Program-made: the position numbers and the translations under genes
The notes under the pieces: generated by a model
Told to the model about the DNA's origin: nothing
The model's input: the letters and a program-made list of their open reading frames with translations, nothing else
Databases searched by the model: none
Source of the DNA: Clostridia bacterium DTU025
Lineage (GTDB): Bacteria; Bacillota; DTU025
NCBI GenBank assembly: GCA_001513145.1
Contig: LFSP01000010.1
Coordinates: 1 to 41,684, forward strand
Reading direction: 5' to 3'
Length of the DNA stretch: 41,684 nt
Shown: piece by piece, positions 27,116 to 34,922 of the stretch
How the letters are laid out: each line of letters starts with the position of its first letter
How positions within the stretch are numbered: position 1 is the first letter of the stretch

Positions 27116-27619
27116 ATGAGAGTGCTGCTCATCTACCACTCGCGCTCAGGTGTTACCCACAGCCTCATGAAAGCCATCGGGGCGGAGCTGGAGGCGCGGA
27201 ACCACCTCACCACGTACGTGCGGCTGGAAGCCGAGCGTCCCCTGTCGATCCTGGGAGCTTGCTGGGCGGCTCTCAGACGGAGGGGCGTTAAGCTCCGAAC
27301 GGAGCTGCCCAGGTCGCTTATGGGATATGACCTGGTGCTGATAGCCGGTCCGGTGCATGCGGGGCGGCCGTCCGCGGAGCTGAACACGTTCTTGGATAGC
27401 ATGCCCGACGCCATCGGCAGGCGTGTGGCTGTGTTCGCCACCCACGGCGGAGGCAACTCCGACGAGCACCTGAGGTCCGTCAAGGTGAAAGTTGAACGCG
27501 CGGGCGGGCTCATCATATACGAAGATGCTGTGAGCCGCGGCACGGTGTCGAAGCCTTTGGAACTCGCCGGCTGCGCTCGGAACATCGTCGAGCAGGTGCT
27601 GCGGCCGTCGGTGTGGTAA
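27116..27619 (+). CDS. Flavodoxin-like protein
   Basis: 167-aa FMN-binding fold. It opens with a short strand and the phosphate-binding loop YHSRSGVTHSLMKAIG, followed by LVLIAGPVHAGRPSAELNTF, which matches the aromatic or glycine-rich second FMN loop, and VAVFATHGGGNSDEHL for the third. Probable role is electron transfer or quinone reduction in the cytosol; the partner cannot be told from sequence. AAGGGGG lies 7 nt before the ATG. It is the third gene of the pullulanase run, 11 bp before pepT. Confidence 0.88.
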   Translation: MRVLLIYHSRSGVTHSLMKAIGAELEARNHLTTYVRLEAERPLSILGACWAALRRRGVKLRTELPRSLMGYDLVLIAGPVHAGRPSAELNTFLDSMPDAIGRRVAVFATHGGGNSDEHLRSVKVKVERAGGLIIYEDAVSRGTVSKPLELAGCARNIVEQVLRPSVW

Positions 27620-27630
27620 GGAGGATGCTC

Positions 27631-28878
27631 ATGGACGCTAAGACCCTTATCAACGAGAGCGTGGCGGACAAGTTCATGCGGTACGTGCAGGTGGATACTA
27701 CCAGCTCCGAGCTGAGCGACGAGACGCCCAGCACGCCGCAGCAGTGGGACCTCGCCCGGATGCTCGAAGCGGAGCTTGAGGCGATGAGGCTCGAGGATGT
27801 GGAACTTGACGAGCACTGCTTCGTGCTGGGAAGGCTCCCGGCGAGCCCAGGAGTGACGGGCCCTCCCATTGGCTTAGTAGCGCACATCGACACGGTGAGC
27901 GGGATCCCGGGTTCCGGGGTGACGCCCGTTCTCCACCGCTCGTACGGCGGGGGTCCGATCCAGGTGGGCAACGGCGTGGTGCTGGATCCGGCGGACAGTC
28001 CGGCGCTGGCCGGCGCGGTGGGCTGCGACATCGTCACGTCCGACGGTTCCACGCTCCTGGGCGCCGACGACAAGGCGGGCATCGCCGATATCATGCGGGC
28101 GCTGGCCATCCTGGTCAACGATGCCTCCATCCCTAGGCCAGACGTGTGGGTGTGTTTCACGCCGGACGAGGAGACGGGCAAGGGCGTGCTTAAGTTCCCT
28201 TACGACCGTTTCAAGGCGAAGATAGCCTACACCTTCGACGGCGGCGAGCTGGGAGAGCTTTCGGACGAGACCTTCAACGCGGTGAACGGGACCGTGACGA
28301 TAGCGGGACGGTCGGTCCACCCCGGCAGCGCCAGGGGCAAGATGGTGAACGCGCTGCACCTTGCGGGCGAGGTGCTAGCCAGCATCCCGGCGGGCTGGCG
28401 GCCTGAGACCACGTCCGAGCGCGAGGGGTTCATACATCCCACCGACATCGAGGGCAACGTCGAGCAGGTGAAGATCAAGATGATCCTGCGCGACTTCGAC
28501 CAGGGTTTCCTCGAGGCGAAGGAGGCGGCGCTGGTGCGGACTCTGGCTGCCATCCAGGAGCGCTACCCCGGGGCCAGCGTAAGGTGGGATGGGAGCATGG
28601 GCTACCGCAACATGAAGGCGGAACTGAACAAGGATCCGAGGGTCGTCAAGATGGCCCTGAGGGCCATGGAGATGGCGGGAATACGGCCTGTGATCAAGCC
28701 CATCCGGGGCGGCACCGACGGGGCGCGTATGACCTTCAACGGGGTGCTGACTCCCAACATCTTCACCGGAGGCGGCGACGCCCACAGCAGGCGCGAATGG
28801 GCGTGCGTTCAGTGGATGGAGAAGGCGGCTGAGGTCGCGGTGAATCTTGCCAGGCTGTGGGCGCAGGAGACCCAGTAG
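27631..28878 (+). CDS. pepT: Peptidase T (tripeptide aminopeptidase)
   Basis: 415-aa M20B zinc peptidase that removes the N-terminal residue from tripeptides. The metal-binding series is present: AHIDTVSG (His and Asp), LLGADDKAGIADIM (bridging Asp), FTPDEETGKG (catalytic and metal Glu), TFDGGELGEL (Asp), and GGGDAHSRREW (His). The dimerisation domain has VHPGSARGKMVNALHLAGEV. The start at ATG 27631 is set by AAGGAGG 6 nt upstream; ATG 27625 abuts that site. It is the last gene of the pullulanase operon. The facing terminator at 29038-29066 serves the next, minus-strand gene. Confidence 0.97.
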   Translation: MDAKTLINESVADKFMRYVQVDTTSSELSDETPSTPQQWDLARMLEAELEAMRLEDVELDEHCFVLGRLPASPGVTGPPIGLVAHIDTVSGIPGSGVTPVLHRSYGGGPIQVGNGVVLDPADSPALAGAVGCDIVTSDGSTLLGADDKAGIADIMRALAILVNDASIPRPDVWVCFTPDEETGKGVLKFPYDRFKAKIAYTFDGGELGELSDETFNAVNGTVTIAGRSVHPGSARGKMVNALHLAGEVLASIPAGWRPETTSEREGFIHPTDIEGNVEQVKIKMILRDFDQGFLEAKEAALVRTLAAIQERYPGASVRWDGSMGYRNMKAELNKDPRVVKMALRAMEMAGIRPVIKPIRGGTDGARMTFNGVLTPNIFTGGGDAHSRREWACVQWMEKAAEVAVNLARLWAQETQ

Positions 28879-28946
28879 CGTCGCCGGCTACCGCGTTCAG
28901 CTCCCGCGTCCGGGCCGAGGCAGCGACGGAGCACTTCCCGTGTAAA

Positions 28947-28996
28947 CGGCCCATGGGTGGGTCGTTGTCGCCGAGAAGCGACCCTCCGGTGGGTCG
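28947..28996. repeat. Intergenic repeat array, copy 3 plus palindrome
   Basis: CGGCCCATGGGTGGGTCG (28947-28964) runs into GTCGTTGTCGCCGA (28961-28974), the exact reverse complement of 1509-1522, and is followed by the near-palindrome CGACCCTCCGGTGGGTCG (28979-28996), a 16 of 18 match to the reverse complement of 1708-1725. Both motif types of the 1439-1822 region occur here together. Confidence 0.6.
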
Positions 28997-29037
28997 TCGC
29001 AAGCTCTCTTTGACGATCACGTGGATAGAGATAGATA

Positions 29038-29066
29038 GAAAAAGCCCCTGCCAGTCGGCAGGGGCT
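29038..29066 (-). terminator. Intrinsic terminator of the zinc-ribbon gene
   Basis: AGCCCCTGCC (29043-29052) and GGCAGGGGCT (29057-29066) form a perfect 10-bp stem with a 4-base loop. Read on the minus strand the stem is followed by TTTTT (29043-29039) and an AT-rich run. It lies about 60 bp after the stop of the minus-strand zinc-ribbon gene. Confidence 0.9.
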
Positions 29067-29126
29067 CCCTCGTGCTCTATCGGGCTCTTGCAGCCACGTC
29101 AGACGCTGCCAGCCTGCAAGCTAGGG

Positions 29127-29417
29127 CTATCTGCGTGCGCTTCTGTGGGTCGCAAAGCACTCGCTGCAGTAAACCGGCCTGTCGCCGCTGGGAACGAACG
29201 GCACGGTGCAGGTCTGGCCGCAGGCCGAGCAGACAACCTCGTGCATGGTGCGGGCGCCGCCAGCTGCCTGATTGGCCCTGCGGGCGCGCCTGCAATCGGG
29301 GCACCTGGAGGGCTCGTTCTGGAAACCGTGATCCACGTAGAACTGCTGCTCGCCGGCGGTGAACACAAACTCCTGTCCGCAATCCCTGCAGACCAAAGCC
29401 TTGTCCTGGAATGCCAA
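29127..29417 (-). CDS. Small protein with two zinc ribbons
   Basis: 96 aa. The first module has CRDCGQEFVFTAGEQQFYVD, then CPDCRRARR, as in the zf-trcl type of zinc ribbon. The second has VVCSACGQTCTVPFVPSGDR, then YCSECF. That gives four CxxC pairs and two metal sites. Proteins of this layout are common in Bacillota and Chloroflexi; their role is unknown, perhaps nucleic-acid or protein binding. The TTG at 29417 (LAFQDKALVC) is preferred because AAAGGAG lies 11 nt upstream and because relatives start just before FQDK. The longer frame adds about 39 unrelated residues. It is a single gene with its own terminator. Confidence 0.85.
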   Translation of the reverse strand: MAFQDKALVCRDCGQEFVFTAGEQQFYVDHGFQNEPSRCPDCRRARRANQAAGGARTMHEVVCSACGQTCTVPFVPSGDRPVYCSECFATHRSARR

Positions 29418-29810
29418 CTTGAATCGCGCTCCTTTGCTTAGGTAATTGAGCTCTTGGTCAAGTCGGCACTCTTGGATAAGGCGCGCTTGAACAACAGCCA
29501 ACACTAGACTATCATTAGCCGTCTGAAATTGCAAGATCTATCAGTGAAAGGCAGCGGGGCACCGGGGTAGCGGGTCCGTGGGGCGGCTGACGTCAGGCCA
29601 CATCCTCCCGCCACCTCGCGCGGGCCTGCGACAGGCCATGCCCGGGGTTGGCGAATATCGCCCAGGTGGGCGATGTTCTCAAGGAGCCGCCTGGGGTAAC
29701 CTTGACTTGGCCGGAGTCTGGCGCGTACCGTGACGACCTTGAGGCTTCAGGAAGGGGCGGTGGTGTGCGGTGAGCGCCGATGGGTTATGCCTCAGGGAGG
29801 GGAGATCGAC
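29418..29810. other. Intergenic region between the divergent zinc-ribbon and ABC genes
   Basis: About 390 bp. I see no gene. It should contain both promoters. TTGACT at 29703-29708 is a possible -35 for the ABC operon but has no good -10. ATCGCCC-AGGT-GGGCGAT (29657-29674) is a perfect small palindrome that could be an operator or hairpin. Confidence 0.4.
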
Positions 29811-30848
29811 GTGGCTGAATCGGCGGTCAGGGCGGAGGGCGTGACCAAGGTGTATCCTGGAAGGCGCCGGCAGGAGCGGCGCGTGGCCGTGGCTGACCTT
29901 GACCTTGACGTGAGGCCCGGCACTGTGCTGGGGCTGCTGGGGCCCAACGGGGCCGGCAAGAGCACCACCATCGGCATGCTGGCCGGCCTGGTGTCGCCGA
30001 CGCGAGGGCGGATACGGATATGCGGGCGGTGCATGCGGCGCGCCAGGCAAGAGGCGGTCGCGAGGGTGGCGGTGGTTCTGGACAGGGCGAGGGCGCTATA
30101 CCCGCGCCTCACTCCGGTGCAGAATATCCGGTACTTCGCGTCGGCCAGGGGATGCCCGAAAGGGGCGGTGAAGAGGGGCAGGCAGTGGCTCAGCCGTTTC
30201 GGCGCTGCCCAGTACGCGGATGCCCCGGTTTACCGGCTGTCCCTCGGCACTCAGCAGAAGGCGGTCTTGGCGTGCGCCCTGGCCATGGAGCCCGACGTGC
30301 TGCTCCTGGACGAGCCCACAGTGGGCCTGGACGTGCCGTCTTCGCTGGAACTGAGATCAGCCATGAGGATGCTGGCCGAGGAGGAAGGCAAGTGTGTCAT
30401 ACTCAGCACCCACCAGATGGACGTTGCGCAGAGCGTGTGCCACGATGTGTGCGTGCTGGCGCAGGGTCGCGTGATGGCATACGGCAGCGTGAAACGGCTT
30501 CTGACGATGTTCGCCGCCAGGGCGTACCGCATCGCCGTCAGGGGCGCCGTCAGCGCGGAGCTGAGAAGGGCTCTGTCCTCGGTGGCGACCGTCAGGTGCT
30601 GCTCGGCTTACGCCAGCGCCGCCGGCCACCACGCATCGATGCAGCTGGAGGTTGACTCGGAGCGCGCCTTCTATGAGGTCATTGGCATCCTACATGGGGC
30701 GGGCCTGGAGATCGAATCGGTAACGAGGGAGGAGCCATGCTTGGAGAGGGCCTACTTGAAACTGGTGGCCGGAGGCGATGACGATGGTATCGTTGGTCGC
30801 GTCGGAGATCGTAGCGGAGTTGCAGAAAAGGGCAACAGGTCCGCTTGA
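29811..30848 (+). CDS. ABC transporter ATP-binding protein (ABC-2 type)
   Basis: 345-aa nucleotide-binding subunit that energises the adjacent permease. Walker A GPNGAGKST is at residue 44. The signature near 143 reads LSLGTQQK in place of LSGGQ. Walker B is VLLLDEPTVGLD, and the switch His is in ILSTHQMD. After about residue 225 there is an extra C-terminal regulatory region (RAYRIAVRGAVSAELRRALS to the end), as in DrrA/CcmA-like exporters. The GTG at 29811 has GGGAGGGGAG 6 nt upstream; the frame is open further up without a better site. Its last ~65 bp overlap the permease gene. The substrate is unknown. Confidence 0.9.
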   Translation: MAESAVRAEGVTKVYPGRRRQERRVAVADLDLDVRPGTVLGLLGPNGAGKSTTIGMLAGLVSPTRGRIRICGRCMRRARQEAVARVAVVLDRARALYPRLTPVQNIRYFASARGCPKGAVKRGRQWLSRFGAAQYADAPVYRLSLGTQQKAVLACALAMEPDVLLLDEPTVGLDVPSSLELRSAMRMLAEEEGKCVILSTHQMDVAQSVCHDVCVLAQGRVMAYGSVKRLLTMFAARAYRIAVRGAVSAELRRALSSVATVRCCSAYASAAGHHASMQLEVDSERAFYEVIGILHGAGLEIESVTREEPCLERAYLKLVAGGDDDGIVGRVGDRSGVAEKGNRSA

Positions 30849-31539
30849 GTTCATCGCGGAGAACGCAGCCGCCTTGGTGTTCCTGTGCGTGGCGGTGGCA
30901 TCGGCTGAGCGCGCCTCAGCCGGCGGCGCCGAGTTTGCCAACAGGTTCGCGCTGGCCTTCTTCTCCATCGGTGCTGTGCAGACTGTGGCGCGGATGGTCA
31001 CGGAGGAGCCTGGGGCGGCGGTGTTGCCGCAGCTCTGCATGTCCAGGCATCCGCTGTGGCGCCTGGCGGCGGCAAGAGACGCCGCGGCGGCCGCGCTGTT
31101 CGTGCCGGTCATGGCGGCGATGCTTGCAGCCTGTAAAGCCATCACCGGAGTGCACATCCCCCTGCCTCCGGCGCGAGCATTGCTGCCCATAGCCTTGATG
31201 CGCCTGGGGATGCTCGGGGTGGGTTTCGCCGTGGGCGCTGTGGCGCTGCTGAACCGTGGAATAGTGCCCCTGATCAACCTCGCCTCCATGGGTCTTCTCG
31301 CCACGGCGCTCGTGCCAGCTTCGCGGCTTTCAGACAGCATAGCTGCGATGCTCTTCCCGTTCACGGCCTGGCTGGGGCCGATCTCGGCAGCCTGCGGTGC
31401 TCCGTCGGCCGGAGCCTTGCCGGCGTGGCGCGCCGGCACTGCGGTCGCGGTGAGTGCGGCGTACCTTGCATGTGGAGTATCCCTCTTCAACGCGGCGTTC
31501 CGAAGGGCGCTGGTCACCGGATCCCTCGCCAGATGGTGA
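30784..31539 (+). CDS. Probable ABC-2 type permease
   Basis: 251-aa membrane protein with about six hydrophobic segments (AAALVFLCVAVASAERAS, RFALAFFSIGAVQTVARM, AAALFVPVMAAMLAACKA, LGMLGVGFAVGAVALLN, LINLASMGLLATALVPAS, TAVAVSAAYLACGVSLF). It is assigned mainly by position directly behind and overlapping an ABC-2 ATPase gene, as sequence conservation in this class is low. GGAGG lies 8 nt before the ATG at 30784; the ATG at 30778 is only 2 nt from it. Ala and Gly content is very high. Exported substrate unknown. Confidence 0.75.
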   Translation: MVSLVASEIVAELQKRATGPLEFIAENAAALVFLCVAVASAERASAGGAEFANRFALAFFSIGAVQTVARMVTEEPGAAVLPQLCMSRHPLWRLAAARDAAAAALFVPVMAAMLAACKAITGVHIPLPPARALLPIALMRLGMLGVGFAVGAVALLNRGIVPLINLASMGLLATALVPASRLSDSIAAMLFPFTAWLGPISAACGAPSAGALPAWRAGTAVAVSAAYLACGVSLFNAAFRRALVTGSLARW

Positions 31540-31576
31540 AGCCGGCAAGGCGCTGGAATACTAGGCACCGTTGCGG

Positions 31577-31600
31577 TATGATAGTCGTTACCACAGTGGT
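31577..31600 (+). promoter_or_regulatory. Possible -10 box and palindromic operator before the TGS-kinase gene
   Basis: TATGAT (31577-31582) could be a -10 box with a weak -35 (TGGAAT) 18 bp upstream. ACCAC-A-GTGGT (31590-31600) follows, a perfect inverted repeat placed where a bound repressor would block transcription start. Confidence 0.35.
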
Positions 31601-31623
31601 TATCGTTGAGGGGGATGGCAGTC

Positions 31624-33303
31624 ATGGCTGATGCTTCGGGCACCGTCGTTGTCACCCTGCCCGACGGCAGCGAGCACGGGGTACCAAAGGGTTCCACCCT
31701 GGAGAGCATCGCCAGGTCAGTGCCGCACGGTTGCCGATGGCCGGTCATCGGTGCGAAGGTCGACACTGAGCTCCGGGAGCTCACGTGGAAGCTGCACGAG
31801 AGCGCCGGCGTGAAGTTCATCGACCTGGGCACCGAGGACGGGATGAGATTCTACCGGCGTACAGGCATCCTCGTGTTGGTCATGGCGGCACGGGAGGTGC
31901 TCCAAGGCTGCCGGGTGCTGATAAAGCACTCGCTTTCCAACGGGCTTTACGGCGAGATCAAGTGGCGCAAACCCCTTACCGAGGCGCATGTGCGCAGCAT
32001 CGAGGAGAGGATGCGTGAGATCGTCGAGGCCAACAAGCCCATCGTGAGGAAGCGGATGCTGTTGGGCGATGCCATCGAGCTGTTCAGGGCAGATGGGCAA
32101 CAGGACAAGGTGCGCCTGCTGAAGTACAGAACTTCCGACTATGTTAACATCTACCAGTGCGGCTGGCTCAGCGATTACTACTACGGCTACATGGCGCCCA
32201 GCACTGGCTACCTCAAGAGCTTCAGGCTCAGGCACTACCTGCCAGGCTTCATACTGGAGTTCCCTACGATTCATTCGCCTCTCGAGATCCCCGAGTACGT
32301 GGAGCAGGGGAAGCTCGCCACCGTGTACTACGAGTCGGAACGGTGGGGAAGGCTCATCGGCGTCACCGACATCGCGTCCCTCAACGCCGTGATCGAACAG
32401 GGAGACCTGGACGCGCTGATACAGACAGTCGAGGCGCTTCACGAGAAGAAGATCGCGCAGATCTCCGACGCCATCTCCGCTGACAGAGATAGGATCAAGG
32501 TTGTGCTCATCGCGGGGCCCTCGGCATCGGGGAAGACAACGTTCGCTCAGCGGCTCCTGGTGCAGCTCAGGGTGAACGGCCTGAATCCGGTGCCCATATC
32601 CCTTGACGACTACTTCGTCGACAGGGCTATGACCCCCAGGGCGGAAGATGGCGAGCACGACTTCGAATCGCTGGACGCGATCGATCTCGCGCTTTTCAAC
32701 GACCACCTGGTCAGGCTGGTTCAGGGAGAGGAAGTGGAGATGCCGGTGTACGACTTCGTCGCTGGCAGACGGAGGTCAGTGGGCAGAACCATCCGTCTCG
32801 GACGCGACCAGATGCTGATCATCGAGGGGATACACGGCCTCAATGACAGGCTCACCGCGTCGATACCCATGGGCAGGAAGTACAAGATCTACGTGTCGGC
32901 GCTGACGCACCTCAACATCGACGACCACAACAGGATTCCCACTACCGATGTGCGCATCCTCAGGAGGCTGGTGAGGGACCACCTGTTCCGCGGCCACAGC
33001 GCGGTGGAGACCCTCCGCAGGTGGCCGAGGGTTCGCGCGGGGGAGGAGAGCAACATATTCCCCTTCCAGGAGTCGGCTGACATCATGGTCAACACCGCCC
33101 TTGCGTACGAGCTGGCGGCGCTGAGGCCCCACGCCGAGCCTCTCCTGGAGGACATCCAGCCTGAACAGCCGGAGTACGTGGAAGCCAAGCGACTGCGCAA
33201 ATTCCTCAAGTACATCATTCCCGTCTCTGCAGACGGTGTGCCCCCGAACTCCATAATGCGGGAGTTCATCGGAGGGTCGTGTTTCCATCCGCCCAAACCT
33301 TGA
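31624..33303 (+). CDS. TGS-domain uridine kinase / phosphoribulokinase family protein
   Basis: 559-aa three-part protein. Residues 1-60 form a TGS domain (VVVTLPDGSEHGVPKGSTLE). Residues about 60-260 resemble the second additional domain of threonyl-tRNA synthetase (VLIKHSLSNGLYGEIKWRKP, SIEERMREIVEANKPIVRKR). The C-terminal uridine kinase-like domain has P-loop GPSASGKTT at 298-306, then SLDDYFVDR, and GIHGLNDRLT. The full fusion is recurrent in bacteria, but its substrate is not established to my knowledge. The ATG at 31624 has GAGGGGG 9 nt upstream; ATG 31615 abuts that site. It is followed within 36 bp by a phosphoribosyltransferase, consistent with nucleotide salvage. Confidence 0.93.
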   Translation: MADASGTVVVTLPDGSEHGVPKGSTLESIARSVPHGCRWPVIGAKVDTELRELTWKLHESAGVKFIDLGTEDGMRFYRRTGILVLVMAAREVLQGCRVLIKHSLSNGLYGEIKWRKPLTEAHVRSIEERMREIVEANKPIVRKRMLLGDAIELFRADGQQDKVRLLKYRTSDYVNIYQCGWLSDYYYGYMAPSTGYLKSFRLRHYLPGFILEFPTIHSPLEIPEYVEQGKLATVYYESERWGRLIGVTDIASLNAVIEQGDLDALIQTVEALHEKKIAQISDAISADRDRIKVVLIAGPSASGKTTFAQRLLVQLRVNGLNPVPISLDDYFVDRAMTPRAEDGEHDFESLDAIDLALFNDHLVRLVQGEEVEMPVYDFVAGRRRSVGRTIRLGRDQMLIIEGIHGLNDRLTASIPMGRKYKIYVSALTHLNIDDHNRIPTTDVRILRRLVRDHLFRGHSAVETLRRWPRVRAGEESNIFPFQESADIMVNTALAYELAALRPHAEPLLEDIQPEQPEYVEAKRLRKFLKYIIPVSADGVPPNSIMREFIGGSCFHPPKP

Positions 33304-33339
33304 GCGGCGGATGATATATGGCGTAAGGAGTGATCGCAC

Positions 33340-33834
33340 CTGGAGAGGACGTATCTTACGTGGGACGACATCGAAAGACTGGTTGACATCCTGTACAAGA
33401 GGATCGAAGGCAAGTTCGACGCCATACTCTGCATCACCAGAGGCGGAATGGTGCCGGCAGCCCTTCTGTCGGAACGGGTGGGTCAGAGAAACGTGATGAG
33501 TGCTGCCGTAATGTTCTACGTCGGCGACGGGGAAACCCTTGACAAGCCCGTGTTCCTTCAGTTCCCTCCCGATCCGCAGCTGACCGGGAAGCGAATCCTG
33601 GTGGTGGACGACGTGTGGGACTCTGGCCGAACCATCGTGGCCGTGTGCGAGAGGGTCAGGATGGTTGGCGGCGAGCCGGTGACGGCGGTCTTGCATTACA
33701 AGCCGACGCATTCGGCTTACGCGGACGTCCGCCCGGATTACTACGCGGCCGAGATCGCTGGATGGATCCAGTACCCGTGGGACCCGAAGTCCCTGGAGAA
33801 GAACGCCGCGGAAGGTGCATCCCGTTGCGAGTAG
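33340..33834 (+). CDS. Phosphoribosyltransferase, probable CTG start
   Basis: 164-aa type I phosphoribosyltransferase of the hypoxanthine/xanthine-type fold. The N-terminal ERTYLTWDDIERLVDILYKR and CITRGGMVPAALLSE fit the family opening. The PRPP-binding loop is VVDDVWDSGRT at about 88-98. No ATG, GTG or TTG exists in frame between the upstream TGA (33331) and the internal ATG at 33448, and starting there would delete the conserved TRGG motif. AAGGAG lies 9 nt before CTG 33340, so CTG initiation is the best model. The stop lies inside the start region of the YchF-like gene (10-nt overlap). Base specificity cannot be told. Confidence 0.85.
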   Translation: MERTYLTWDDIERLVDILYKRIEGKFDAILCITRGGMVPAALLSERVGQRNVMSAAVMFYVGDGETLDKPVFLQFPPDPQLTGKRILVVDDVWDSGRTIVAVCERVRMVGGEPVTAVLHYKPTHSAYADVRPDYYAAEIAGWIQYPWDPKSLEKNAAEGASRCE

Positions 33835-34922
33835 GAATCGTTGGGATGCCCGGCTCAGGGAAGACAACCTTGTTCAAGCTGCTGACCGGAGCGGCTGGAG
33901 CCGGAGGTGGCAGGCAGGATTCGGCAATAGGGATCGCTCGAGTGCCCGACAGGCGCATCCAGGTGCTTGCGGGCATGTTCAAGCCCAGGAAGGTCACGTA
34001 CGCGCAGATCGAGGTCGTGGACGTCGCGGGCATGTCGCTGGGGCAGTCGAACGGCGCCGACGACGCCGATCCGCGGGCGCATTCCAGGGCGTTGACGGTG
34101 CTCACCAACAACATGCGAAACTGCGATGCGCTGCTGGTGGTCGTGAGGGCTTTCACGTCGCCTCTGGAGGGCGATGCCGATCCCGTGGCGGCGGTATCTT
34201 CGCTGGCAGATGATCTGATCTTGGCGGACATGGTCGTGGCCGAGGGCAGAAAGGAACGGCTCAGCGCACAGCGGCGTCGAAGTGCCGACGAGGAGTCCGA
34301 GCTTGAGCTCATGACCAGGCTGTGCCAGGGCTTAGGCCAGGGGCTCGGCATACGGCAGCTGGGCCTTTCCGGGGAGGAGCTGGCCAGCCTCAGGGGGTAC
34401 GGGTTGCTATCCGTGAAGCCCATGGTGGTGGCGGTGAACGTGGATGAGGAGCAGTACGCCGCCGGAGACTACCCCAGGCGCGCTGCGATGGAGGAGTGGT
34501 GCCGCGAGCGCGGGGTCCTGCTGGTGACCCTCTGTGCCAAGATAGAATCGGAAATCGCGGAGCTGCCGGAGGAGGACCGAGAGGTCTTCATTAAGGAGTA
34601 CGGCATATCCCGCACGGGGATCGAGCAGCTGTCAGAGGCGGTCTACGGGAGCCTGGGCCTGATATCCTTCCTCACCGTGGGTGAGGACGAGGTGAGAGCC
34701 TGGCCCATCCGGCGGGGCCTCACGGCCCGGCAGGCCGCCGCCGCCATACACTCCGATATCGAGAGAGGCTTCATCAGGGCCGAGATCGTGTCGTACGACG
34801 ATCTCATGCAGGTGGGATCGTACGCAGCCGCCAGGGCTGCTGGGGTGTTCAGGCTCGAGGGAAGGGACTACGTCATGCGTGACGGTGACATAGTCAACTT
34901 CAGGTTCAGCCCAGCGAGGTGA
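33825..34922 (+). CDS. YchF/Obg-like GTPase with C-terminal TGS domain
   Basis: 365 aa. The P-loop is at the extreme N-terminus (VGIVGMPGSGKTTLFKLLTG), the G3 equivalent is VVDVAGMSLGQS, and the NVDEEQ motif (about 205) replaces NKxD, as in YchF/OLA1 where NxxE changes nucleotide preference toward ATP. A helical segment (ERLSAQRRRSADEESELELM) is inserted as in YchF. The TGS domain is C-terminal (LTARQAAAAIHSDIERGFIR, then YVMRDGDIVNFRFS). It is divergent from standard YchF in MPGSGKTT instead of LPNVGKST, so it may be a paralogue. The start is TTG 33825, with GGAAGGTG 7 nt upstream. The 3' end overlaps the convergent ABC gene by 17 bp. Confidence 0.88.
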   Translation: MRVGIVGMPGSGKTTLFKLLTGAAGAGGGRQDSAIGIARVPDRRIQVLAGMFKPRKVTYAQIEVVDVAGMSLGQSNGADDADPRAHSRALTVLTNNMRNCDALLVVVRAFTSPLEGDADPVAAVSSLADDLILADMVVAEGRKERLSAQRRRSADEESELELMTRLCQGLGQGLGIRQLGLSGEELASLRGYGLLSVKPMVVAVNVDEEQYAAGDYPRRAAMEEWCRERGVLLVTLCAKIESEIAELPEEDREVFIKEYGISRTGIEQLSEAVYGSLGLISFLTVGEDEVRAWPIRRGLTARQAAAAIHSDIERGFIRAEIVSYDDLMQVGSYAAARAAGVFRLEGRDYVMRDGDIVNFRFSPAR

